From positions 1 through 36,903 of the forward strand of contig CAZUCY010000025.1 of NCBI GenBank assembly GCA_964618785.1: a stretch of 36,903 bases of DNA. The letters run 5' to 3'. The translations under genes and the position numbers were made by a program. Under the pieces are notes generated by a model. The model worked only from the letters and a program-made list of their open reading frames with translations. It was not told the origin of the DNA and did not search any database. This document shows positions 8,434 to 16,185 of the stretch, piece by piece (within the stretch, counting starts at the first letter, position 1; each line of letters opens with the position of its first letter). The stretch comes from FEN-1297 sp964618785 (lineage in GTDB: Bacteria > Bacteroidota > Ignavibacteria > Ignavibacteriales > Ignavibacteriaceae).

Positions 8434-8778
8434 CTCATTCCAATAGCAATAAAACGAGTAAACCCAGTTATATCACCCGTAGCAGAAGCTATTTGTGAGT
8501 AAATAACCATATTTAATAAATAATTATTATTTTCTTCAAGCTGAACGTATTCATCGATAGGTATTTCGGCATACAGAATATTGAATTCATCACCAAAACC
8601 ATTTGTGGAGTTATAAAACGAAAAATCATATTCTTCTAATAAATTTACAGCGTCATTTTGTTTCCTTGCATTAACAGTTTAATTATATCGTATTCAGATT
8701 CAACCACTCACTTTCTGAATAGACTTCATCAAGTAATTGGAAATCTTGTGCTCCACTTGAATGATATAGAGTTATCAT
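8403..8778 (-). pseudogene. Frameshifted gene of unknown function
   Basis: Translating the minus strand from the ATG at 8778 gives MITLYHSSGAQDFQLLDEVY. The sense reading then moves into a second frame (VVESEYDIIKLLMQGN) and a third (NDAVNLLEEYDFSFYNST to AEKIIAAD and a stop at 8405-8403). Two small indels explain this; the second falls in an AAAA run. Joined together it would be a protein of about 120 residues, acidic and without obvious membrane segments. I do not recognise the family. The final eight codons lie in the 69-bp repeat and are identical to the end of the MFS exporter, so the natural 3' end may have been replaced. Sequencing error in homopolymers is an alternative to true decay. 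Confidence 0.6.
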
Positions 8779-8967
8779 TTTTATTTATTCCTATTTATTT
8801 CAACCTAACAGCATGGTGAATAAAGCTGTGTCTAGAATAACATTGTAGAGTTGCAAGGCTAAAGCCAATAATTATATATTATTTTCACCGCACTCAAAGA
8901 ATATTTAATTTTTAATATGCACAATCATAATTACACAAACGCAAAATCTGTTAAAGCATTTAGTTTA

Positions 8968-9013
8968 AACCTTCAAAGTTTTCCTCAACCTTGAAGGTTT
9001 AGATTAAAGGAAC
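8968..9013. repeat. REP-like hairpin, copy 1
   Basis: The 13-base arms 8968-8980 and 8987-8999 (second arm AACCTTGAAGGTT) flank a six-base TTCCTC loop. The whole 46 bases recur at 15578-15623 with two differences. It sits immediately upstream of a REP-associated transposase fragment, as expected for the palindromic repeats such transposases act on. The first arm carries one mismatch to perfect pairing. Confidence 0.75.
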
Positions 9014-9016
9014 AAA

Positions 9017-9280
9017 ATGAATAAGCCCCGTAATTTTTTCAAAAACACATATCACCACCTATATAACAGAGGAGCGAATAAACAGCAAATATTCTGTGAA
9101 CAATCAAATTATATTTATTTCTTAGAAAAGTTAAAATTTTATAAAAATAAATATGAGATTGAATTATTATCATACTGTCTTATGCCGAATCATTTCCATC
9201 TTTTTGTTTTACAATTAACGGATGAATATTCCATTTCCGGTTTTATTTCATCCTTATTAAACTCATATACAAAATCATAA
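9017..9280 (+). pseudogene. Truncated REP-associated Y1 (HUH) transposase
   Basis: An 87-aa protein matching the N-terminal half of REP-associated tyrosine transposases (IS200-like, Y1_Tnp). Diagnostic features are YHHLYNRGANKQQIF (12-26), YFLEKL, and the HUH metal-binding motif in LMPNHFHLF (about 55-63). These proteins are normally about twice as long, with the catalytic tyrosine in a helix after the HUH motif. Here the frame stops at SSLLNSYTKS, where the family continues into that helix, so the catalytic part is missing and strand transfer should be impossible. No clear continuation is visible in 9281-9372 in other frames; that stretch holds a small inverted repeat GTCAAG/CTTGAC (9299-9321). 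The REP-like hairpin directly upstream supports the identification. Confidence 0.85.
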
Positions 9281-9347
9281 GTTTGCAGTGGGAGGCATGT
9301 CAAGCGATTTTGTAACTTGACTTCAAATAAAACTTTTAATATTTTTA

Positions 9348-9368
9348 GACCGTAAAACGAAAATGGTC
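9348..9368. promoter_or_regulatory. Candidate TetR operator at the tetR start
   Basis: An inverted repeat with half-sites GACCGT and ATGGTC (complement GACCAT) spans 9348-9368 and ends four bases before the regulator's start codon at 9373. TetR-family repressors commonly autoregulate through such palindromes. The repeat is imperfect and short, so this is only a candidate. Confidence 0.35.
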
Positions 9369-9372
9369 GAAT

Positions 9373-9954
9373 ATGCCGGAATTATCCAAGGACGAAACTG
9401 TAAAAGCCGAAATTCTCCAGGCTGCTGAAAATGTTTTTCAGAAGTGGGGCTTTAATAAGACTACAATGGAAGATATCGCCCACGAAGCAGGAAAGGGAAA
9501 GAGTACTATTTACTATTACTATAAGAGCAAGGAAGAGATTTTCGAGGTGCTTGCCGCAAAGGAATTGAATGCTATTTTTGAAAGGACAAAAGCGGCAATC
9601 GATAAAATTGATTCATCTAAAGAAAAACTGAAAAAATATGTCACCATCAGCATTAATGAGTTAAAGAAGACTGCAAGTATTCACCCGGTTGTAAAAGGTG
9701 AAATGAAAGGACACAAAGAACTCATCGATAAAATCCGCAGACAGCTAGACATGCGTGAGGAGTCAACCGTATTGAAAATATTAAAACGCGGCTTTGAACT
9801 AGGGGAATTTCGGTCTTTAAGAAAGTCGGAGTTGGGTAAAGCTGCAAGTGTAGTTGTCGGAATTGTGCGCGGGCTGGAACTTTACTTGTTCCTCGAGATT
9901 GATGATGATGAAAAACTTGACATAGCAACAAGACTCATGGCAGAAGGGTTATAA
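9373..9954 (+). CDS. TetR/AcrR family transcriptional regulator of the efflux operon
   Basis: A 193-aa protein with a classical N-terminal TetR helix-turn-helix at residues 9-55: ILQAAENVFQKWGFNKTTM, then DIAHEAGKGKSTIYYYYKSKEE. The variable helical C-terminal part would bind a ligand and dimerise. Length and layout are normal. The start is the only one that keeps the usual few residues before the HTH; an ATG at 9363 is in another frame. It lies 69 bases upstream of the RND adaptor gene in the same direction, and is therefore the likely repressor of the three efflux genes and of itself. The inducer cannot be told from sequence. Confidence 0.9.
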   Translation: MPELSKDETVKAEILQAAENVFQKWGFNKTTMEDIAHEAGKGKSTIYYYYKSKEEIFEVLAAKELNAIFERTKAAIDKIDSSKEKLKKYVTISINELKKTASIHPVVKGEMKGHKELIDKIRRQLDMREESTVLKILKRGFELGEFRSLRKSELGKAASVVVGIVRGLELYLFLEIDDDEKLDIATRLMAEGL

Positions 9955-9976
9955 TTTTTTTTGCCATGAATTCGAC

Positions 9977-9992
9977 CTAGATACGTATTTAG
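9977..9992. promoter_or_regulatory. Candidate operator upstream of the RND adaptor gene
   Basis: CTAGATACGTATTTAG is a 16-base near-palindrome (14 of 16 positions symmetric) centred on TACGTA in the only gap between tetR and the efflux genes. It could be a repressor site for the operon. It does not clearly share half-sites with the repeat at 9348-9368, so the two cannot both be assigned to the same protein with confidence. Confidence 0.3.
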
Positions 9993-10023
9993 TCTAACAG
10001 TACCACAGTCTGAAAGGTTCGTC

Positions 10024-11061
10024 ATGGATTTATCAAAACGCACATTACGTTGCTTTCTTTTTGTTGTTCTGGCTCTTTCCGGTTGCAACACGTCAAATCA
10101 ATCTACTCCGCAAGCGGTAAATGTGGAAGTTCAAAAGGCAATTGTTCCTGAAGAATGCCGGGAGCTTGCATACAGCGGCACCATAGAAGAATCCGAAACC
10201 ATTCCGCTCAGTTTTTCATCGGTGGGAACTGTGTCGAAAGTATTTGTTTCAGAAGGTGCGATTGTAAAGAAGGGACAACTCCTTGCGACATTGGACAATG
10301 CAACGTACCAAAATACCTATACCATGATGCAAGCGAGCCAGCAACAGGCAGAAGATGCATACAACCGCCTGACACCTATGTATAAAAATGGCAGTCTGCC
10401 GGATGTAAAATATGTTGAAGTTGAAACCGGTCTGCAAAAAGCAAAAGCTGCAACAGCCATAGCCAGGAAAAATTTAGACGACTGCAATCTCTATGCAACT
10501 ACCGATGGGTATATCGGAAAACGTTCAATCGAACCCGGAATGACAGCTATGCCGAATATTATATCGATTACGATTGTGAAAATCAGCAAAGTGTTTGCCC
10601 GCGTATCAGTCTCAGAAAACGAAATTGCCCTGATTCAAAAAGGACAAAAAGCAAGTATAACAATTGGCGCCTTGGGATCCGCGCACCATGACGGTGTGGT
10701 GGAAGAAATAGGCGTGGTTGCAGACCCAATTGCTCATACCTATAAAATAAACATTGGAATAACAAACAAAGATTTGTCCATAAAACCGGGAATGATTTGT
10801 TCTGCAACAATTGAGAGCCCAAGAGCAGTGCACGGTGTGGTTGTTCCGGGCAGTTCGGTCATGGTGGATGAATCGGGAAAGAATTTTGTATATGTCGTTT
10901 CATCACAGAATAAAGCGATCCGCAAATATGTTGTAACCGGTCAATTGTTGAACAACGGCATTGAAGTGCTGGAAGGATTACAAATTAACGAAGCGGTCGT
11001 TGTGGCAGGACAGCATAAGCTTATAGATAATGCCTCTGTGCAAATTGTGAACTATCGGTAA
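10024..11061 (+). CDS. RND efflux periplasmic adaptor (membrane fusion) lipoprotein
   Basis: A 345-aa HlyD/AcrA-type adaptor joining the inner-membrane RND pump to the outer-membrane channel. Residues 1-21 form a lipoprotein signal with lipobox ALSGC, Cys21 being the lipidated residue. The biotinyl-lipoyl half-motifs are visible (VGTVSKVFVSEGAIVKKGQ at about 69-87 and the partner near LYATTDGYIGKRSIEPGM), separated by a short coiled-coil hairpin (about 95-150). Beta-barrel and membrane-proximal domains follow (SVSENEIALIQKGQ; IKPGMICSATIE). The length fits multidrug adaptors. The stop lies 11 bases before the pump gene. The export substrate is not predictable. Confidence 0.9.
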   Translation: MDLSKRTLRCFLFVVLALSGCNTSNQSTPQAVNVEVQKAIVPEECRELAYSGTIEESETIPLSFSSVGTVSKVFVSEGAIVKKGQLLATLDNATYQNTYTMMQASQQQAEDAYNRLTPMYKNGSLPDVKYVEVETGLQKAKAATAIARKNLDDCNLYATTDGYIGKRSIEPGMTAMPNIISITIVKISKVFARVSVSENEIALIQKGQKASITIGALGSAHHDGVVEEIGVVADPIAHTYKINIGITNKDLSIKPGMICSATIESPRAVHGVVVPGSSVMVDESGKNFVYVVSSQNKAIRKYVVTGQLLNNGIEVLEGLQINEAVVVAGQHKLIDNASVQIVNYR

Positions 11062-11072
11062 AGGGAGATTCC

Positions 11073-14000
11073 ATGAGTGCCAAAAAGCAATCTACGCTGC
11101 TCGAAATTCTTCTTCGGTACAAACAGGTGATATACGTCTTCACCGTTATTGCTATTCTTGTGGGGGTTGTGGCTCTTTTCCGGATGCCACGCGATGAATA
11201 TCCGCCATTTACAGTACCGACAGGTCTTGTCGTGGGTTTTTTCCCCGGTGCTTCTTCTCACCAGGTAGAGGAACAATTGACAACGAAAGTTGAAAACTAC
11301 TTGTTCCAATATAAGTCGGTTGATCGTGCCAAGACGTATTCTGTCTCCAAAGAAAATGTCATGATTATCTATGTCCAGGTTTCAGAAAAGGAAAAAGATG
11401 TGGACGGGTTTTGGGCAAAACTCCGTCTTGGTTTGAATGATTTGAAAGCAGAACTGCCTTCGGGCGTGGTTTCTTTGACTGCGGATAACGATTTCGGCAG
11501 TACTTCTGCGATGTTGTTTGCTATTCAGTCCGAAACGAAGACATATAGGGAACTTGAAGATTATATTAAATCATTTGAAGACGATGTTCGAAGAGTATCT
11601 TCAGTTTCAAAAGTTAAGCACTACGGTCTGCAGAAAGAACAGATCAGTATTTATATGGATGATGCCAGGCTTGCGAACTATGGCATAAAACCAATACAAG
11701 TTTTTGCCGCTCTTAAACCTCTGAGCACAATAAACTATACAGGAGAGATAGATGACGGTAAATATGTGCGTCCAATTCATATTTCTTCAAACTTGAAAAC
11801 TGAACAGGATGTGGCAAATCAAATTATTTATTCTGATCCGCAGGGAAATGTTGTATGCGTCAAAGATATCGCAAAAGTAGTACGTGAATACGCCGATATG
11901 GATTCTTATATCCGTGTTAACGGAAAAAAGTGCTTGATTGTCTCACTCGAAATGAAATCGGGAGAAAATGTTGTCCGCTTTGGTACTGCAGTACAAAGTG
12001 CCATTGATAAATTTTCTGCTTCGCTTCCGCCTGATGTGAAAATCATCACTGTTTCCAATATCCCCGATGCAGTGTCGAAAGCTATTGCAAACTTCCTCAA
12101 AGAATTTGCCAGTGCAATGGTCGCGGTAATATTGGTTACTGTCCTCCTCCTTCCGATGAGAGTTGCGCGCATTGCGGCAATGGCGATACCAACTTCTATT
12201 CTCACGGCTATTGGAATTATGTGGGCAAACGGAATGGATTTACAAACCGTTTCGCTTGCGGGTTTGATTATTGTCCTTGGAATCACTGTCGACGACGCTA
12301 TCGTTATAGTCGATAACTATATTGACAAGTTAGATCAGGGTATGTCCCCGTTTGATGCAGGAACAAAATGCGTAACCCAACTTTTTAGTTCTGTACTTTC
12401 CGCTACGCTTGCTATCATAGCGTGTTTTCTGCCATTGCCGTTATTTATGAGCGGTACTGGCGGTCAATTTATGCAGTCGCTTCCAATGACTATTACATAT
12501 GCACTCCTTGTATCATTGCTGCTTTCGGTTTCTGTCATACCGCTATTAAGTTATACATTCATTAAAACCGGAATCAAAGATAGTTCATCAATAAAAAGGA
12601 AGACGACATTCTTAGATAGACTTCAGAATTTTTATAACGGACTTCTCGAGAAAGCATTCGAAAGAAAAAAACTGGTCGTTCTTATAGGATGTCTTTCGTT
12701 CATAATAGGATTTATACTGCTTGCAATTACTCCGCAGCAGTCATTCCCGCAGATAGAAAGAAACCAGTTCGCTGTGGAAGTATTTCTTCCCGTCGGGAGT
12801 TCTCTCCAACAAACGGATTCGGTAATGAAAGATCTTGAAGAAAGGCTTCAAAAAGATCCGCGCGTTCGCGTAGTAACGTCATTTATTGGAACAAGCTCGC
12901 CTCGTTTTCATGCTCTCTACGCGCCTGAATTTCCGGCAAAAAATTACGGGCAGTTGGTGGTGCTTACGGAATCGAACAAAGCCACTAACGAAATTCTCGA
13001 CGAGTACAGCAAAAAATTGGAGGGCAAATATCCTCTCGCCAATATTAAATGGAAGCAATTAGCTTTTGAAATATATAAATCACCAATAGAAATCCGTATT
13101 TCGGGCGATAGTATCCGGACGATCAAACAGGCAGCAAACCGTGTAACTGATATTGTGCGGCAACTCAAGGGTGTTGAGTTTGTCCGTACCGATTATGAAC
13201 AGTCTCTGCAATCTGCCGATCTCGTTGTAAAGAAAGATGAAGCGGCGCGTCTTGGTTATTCGAATTCCCTTCTCGCTTATTCGTTGATGGTCGGAACCAG
13301 AGGATTTCCCATCTCAACCGTTTGGGAAGGAGATTATCCGGTTGATGTTATGCTGAAGATTAATAAGAAAACGAAATCCGTTCCCGGCGATATCATGAAT
13401 CAATATGTAACCTCTCCATTCATGTTTTCCTCTGTTCCGGTTCGTCAACTGGCGGCGATGCAGCCAGGTTGGACGGAAGGACAGATTGTAAGGCGTAATG
13501 GAATACGGACTATAACTGTTCTAGCTGAGATAAAGAGGGGAATTTATCCTGCAATAATATTTAATGGAGTCAAACCTCTTGTTGATAAAATGGGCTTGCC
13601 TCCGGGTGTTTCTATCGAATACGGCGGCGATTATCAAATGACCATTGAGAATATTACACCGTTTTACTATTCACTGGTCGTAAGTATTATTGTTATTTTT
13701 CTCATTCTTATGTTTCAGTTCAAAAATATCAAATCAACTCTTCTCATCATGGTAACGCTTCCATTAAGTGTTTTTGGCGCCGCGTTCGGAATATTTGTAA
13801 CAGGATATCCATTTGGAGCAACAGCCTTTATCGGATTGATTGGTCTAATGGGAATCGTTGTCCGTAATGGAGTAATATTTATTTCGTATGCAGAAGAACT
13901 TCGTTACGGGCATGGATATACATTGGAAGAGGCAGCGATCTCTGCAGGTAAAAGAAGAATGCGTCCAATATTTCTTACTTCAGCCGCTGCCGCAGTAGGC

Positions 14001-14162
14001 GTTATCCCGATGATTGCGAGCGGTTCTTCGCTGTGGGGTCCGCTCGGCGCGGTTATTTGTTTTGGGTTGATATTTGCGCTGGCGCTGTCCTTGCTGGTTT
14101 TACCGGTGCTCTATTACTTTTTCCATCGATCAGATTTCAATAAAATTGAAGAAAGGGGTTAA
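11073..14162 (+). CDS. RND family efflux transporter permease
   Basis: A 1029-aa AcrB-like inner-membrane pump driven by proton flow. It has the two-repeat layout: TM1 (about 18-36), a large periplasmic loop, the TM2-6 block (about 335-490), TM7 (about 530-550), a second periplasmic loop, and TM8-12 (about 860-1020). The TM4 proton-relay aspartates are present as Asp407-Asp408 in GITVDDAIVIVDN, at the same numbers as in AcrB. Where AcrB has the TM10 lysine (940), this protein has Arg931 in GIVVRNGVIFISYAEEL, a variant I associate with one RND subgroup. GGGAGATT gives a good ribosome binding site, and the OMF gene follows after 5 bases. The periplasmic loops suggest a multidrug rather than metal pump, but the substrate is unknown. 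Confidence 0.92.
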   Translation: MSAKKQSTLLEILLRYKQVIYVFTVIAILVGVVALFRMPRDEYPPFTVPTGLVVGFFPGASSHQVEEQLTTKVENYLFQYKSVDRAKTYSVSKENVMIIYVQVSEKEKDVDGFWAKLRLGLNDLKAELPSGVVSLTADNDFGSTSAMLFAIQSETKTYRELEDYIKSFEDDVRRVSSVSKVKHYGLQKEQISIYMDDARLANYGIKPIQVFAALKPLSTINYTGEIDDGKYVRPIHISSNLKTEQDVANQIIYSDPQGNVVCVKDIAKVVREYADMDSYIRVNGKKCLIVSLEMKSGENVVRFGTAVQSAIDKFSASLPPDVKIITVSNIPDAVSKAIANFLKEFASAMVAVILVTVLLLPMRVARIAAMAIPTSILTAIGIMWANGMDLQTVSLAGLIIVLGITVDDAIVIVDNYIDKLDQGMSPFDAGTKCVTQLFSSVLSATLAIIACFLPLPLFMSGTGGQFMQSLPMTITYALLVSLLLSVSVIPLLSYTFIKTGIKDSSSIKRKTTFLDRLQNFYNGLLEKAFERKKLVVLIGCLSFIIGFILLAITPQQSFPQIERNQFAVEVFLPVGSSLQQTDSVMKDLEERLQKDPRVRVVTSFIGTSSPRFHALYAPEFPAKNYGQLVVLTESNKATNEILDEYSKKLEGKYPLANIKWKQLAFEIYKSPIEIRISGDSIRTIKQAANRVTDIVRQLKGVEFVRTDYEQSLQSADLVVKKDEAARLGYSNSLLAYSLMVGTRGFPISTVWEGDYPVDVMLKINKKTKSVPGDIMNQYVTSPFMFSSVPVRQLAAMQPGWTEGQIVRRNGIRTITVLAEIKRGIYPAIIFNGVKPLVDKMGLPPGVSIEYGGDYQMTIENITPFYYSLVVSIIVIFLILMFQFKNIKSTLLIMVTLPLSVFGAAFGIFVTGYPFGATAFIGLIGLMGIVVRNGVIFISYAEELRYGHGYTLEEAAISAGKRRMRPIFLTSAAAAVGVIPMIASGSSLWGPLGAVICFGLIFALALSLLVLPVLYYFFHRSDFNKIEERG

Positions 14163-14167
14163 GCTGC

Positions 14168-15514
14168 ATGAAGAATTCGTCGCTGTATTTCATGTTGATA
14201 GCTGGATTGGTGTCTTACCATGCAGCTGCACAAACAAGGCTGACGCTGGAAGAAAGCAAGGCTCTTGCTCTGAAGAATAATCTCAAGATCAAAAACAGTG
14301 CGCTGGAATCCGAGGCGGCTCGACAGACAAAGAAAGCCGCTTTCACCAATTTCTTTCCAACGATAAGTGCGAGCGGTTTCACTTTCGAAGCGCAAAAGGA
14401 TTTGTTTCAAATGACCACCCAGGGCGGGAACCTTCCGGTGTATAATGGAAATCCGGCAAACCTGGCAAGCGCAACACAATTTGCATATTTCCCTGGTACA
14501 ACTACAGGAATGTTCAAAAATGGGACGGTTGGAATGGTGACTGCCACCCAGCCAATCTTCGCCGGCGGAAGGATCATAAATGGCGATAAGCTTGCCTCCG
14601 TAGGCGAAGACGTCAGTGAACTCCAACAAAAGCTTTCTCAAAACGAAGTCCTGCTTAAAACAGAAGAACAGTACTGGCAGATCGTCTCGCTGAATGAGAA
14701 ACTGAAAACCATTCAGCGATACGAAGAACTGTTGAATAGTTTATTGCGCCAGGTTGACGATGCGTATGCCTCGGGCATTGTCATGAGGAACGATGTCTTG
14801 AAAGTCAGGGTGAGACAGAGCGAGCTATTGTTGAACAAGTCCAAACTTGAGAATGGAAAGGAATTAGCAGCCATGGCGTTCTGCCAGTATATCGGCATCC
14901 CATACGACTCGACACTCGTGTTTGGCGATTCGATGACGATTGGATGTATTCCACAAACATATTACGTTGATCCCGGTGAGGCGCTCAAAAAAAGAGCGGA
15001 ATACTGCCTGCTCCGGTTGTCGGTCGAAGCTGAAGAACTCCGGACAAGCATCAAGCTTGGAGAATATTTACCGCAGGTTGCAATTGGTGCGGGTGGGTTG
15101 TTCCTGGATTTCGATGATGGACCGGGTCGTACCATCGGTATGGCTTTTGGTACTGTTTCGATTCCGATCTCCGGCTGGTGGGAAGCATCGCACACTATTT
15201 CTGAAAGAAAAGTCAAAGAAGAAATCGCCGAAAACAATTTGCAGAATAATTCTCAACTCCTCATGCTGCAGATGCAGAAAGCTTGGCAGGATCTGACGGA
15301 TGGCTACAAGCAGGTCCTGCTATGCGGGGAAGAAATTGCGCAAGCGGAAGAAAATCTAAAAGTGAATCAAGACAGCTACAAGAATGGAATGAGCGCAGTA
15401 TCCGATCTACTGGAAGCGCAGACAATGCTGCAGCAGGCAAACGATCAATTGACCGACGCAAAAGCAAATTACAGAAATAAACTGGTCAATTATTTGCAGG
15501 TGACCGGGAGGTAA
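14168..15514 (+). CDS. TolC family outer membrane efflux protein
   Basis: A 448-aa outer-membrane factor forming the exit duct of the tripartite pump. The signal peptide is residues 1-21 (ending AAAQ). LTLEESKALALKNNLKIK (25-42) is the usual opening of the first OEP repeat, and the second repeat begins near DPGEALKKRAEYCLLRLSVEAEE. Long alpha-helical segments rich in Ala, Gln, Glu and Lys alternate with short beta strands (SIPISGWWEASHTISERK). The length is typical. It sits directly after the RND gene as third structural gene of the operon. It could also serve the MacAB-type system downstream, which lacks its own outer-membrane component in this window. Confidence 0.9.
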   Translation: MKNSSLYFMLIAGLVSYHAAAQTRLTLEESKALALKNNLKIKNSALESEAARQTKKAAFTNFFPTISASGFTFEAQKDLFQMTTQGGNLPVYNGNPANLASATQFAYFPGTTTGMFKNGTVGMVTATQPIFAGGRIINGDKLASVGEDVSELQQKLSQNEVLLKTEEQYWQIVSLNEKLKTIQRYEELLNSLLRQVDDAYASGIVMRNDVLKVRVRQSELLLNKSKLENGKELAAMAFCQYIGIPYDSTLVFGDSMTIGCIPQTYYVDPGEALKKRAEYCLLRLSVEAEELRTSIKLGEYLPQVAIGAGGLFLDFDDGPGRTIGMAFGTVSIPISGWWEASHTISERKVKEEIAENNLQNNSQLLMLQMQKAWQDLTDGYKQVLLCGEEIAQAEENLKVNQDSYKNGMSAVSDLLEAQTMLQQANDQLTDAKANYRNKLVNYLQVTGR

Positions 15515-15850
15515 GTGAAATAGCTGCATAGTTTAATACTTACGGGAATCCGGCAAAGACACGTGGCGGATGGTATCAACCTTCAAGGTTTTCCTCAACC
15601 TTGAAGGTTTAGATTAATGGAACGCAAACAGCATAACCATATTTTAATATTTTTTTAGCCATATCAAACAATATACAATTGACATTCTAATATTAAATAA
15701 TTAGTTTAACCATCATTTACAGCGACACTATACAACAAAATGAAGTCAGGGATGAGCCGGCTGCGGACTTATTAAAAAGTTATTAGCTGAGAGATTCATT
15801 AGGGTGCAGATACATATAGTAATAATCCCCAAATAGATAATGTATTTCTT
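15515..15850. other. AT-rich intergenic stretch after efflux operon
   Basis: Apart from the second REP-like hairpin (15578-15623), I see no gene, terminator with T-tract, or RNA gene here. Short open stretches around 15700-15790 have no start or recognisable motif. Confidence 0.5.
15578..15623. repeat. REP-like hairpin, copy 2
   Basis: Arms 15578-15590 (AACCTTCAAGGTT) and 15597-15609 pair perfectly over 13 bases around a TTCCTC loop. The 46 bases match 8968-9013 at 44 positions and in the same orientation, and the sequence diverges right after GGAAC in both copies. Copy 1 is followed by the transposase fragment; copy 2 is not. Together they enclose the complete TetR-RND operon. Confidence 0.75.
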
Positions 15851-16048
15851 ATGTTACCTGATGATCGGTATCTGTTCTTTGGACAATACACCAAGGAAGA
15901 ACCGGTACGAAGTACAAAAAAGATTATCAAAGGCTACCAGGTAAAAATTGAATATAATGATCTTTCGGATGCTGAAAAAAAACAAAAACGTGAAGCCATC
16001 GGCGGAGTGATTGCTCAATCACTTCGGCGATTGAAAACTGATAGATGA
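15851..16048 (+). CDS. Small conserved-looking protein of unknown function
   Basis: A 65-aa frame with coding-like composition: DDRYLFFGQYTKEE, then KIIKGYQVKIEYNDLSDAEKK, ending in a basic helix IGGVIAQSLRRLKTDR. The frame stays open for 17 codons upstream of the ATG (to a TAG near 15802), with coding-like residues but no better start, so the true N-terminus is uncertain and this may be the 3' part of a longer gene. It lies 137 bases before the two-gene module, same strand. I do not recognise it; small basic proteins like this often neighbour mobile genes. No ribosome binding site is obvious. Confidence 0.45.
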   Translation: MLPDDRYLFFGQYTKEEPVRSTKKIIKGYQVKIEYNDLSDAEKKQKREAIGGVIAQSLRRLKTDR

Positions 16049-16185
16049 GAAAAATAGTGTAAATTCTAAGATATTAAGAAAAATAAACAATATATTGAGT
16101 TTAACGAATTAAATTTGAATAAGTAGAATTGATTAATCTCCATTAATAACTAAATTAAGCCAAACATTTACTCGCACAAAATAAG

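Noticed and set aside
11906..12286. 126-codon minus-strand frame in the RND gene
   Set aside because: Mirrors the TM region of the pump, producing spurious hydrophobic residues.
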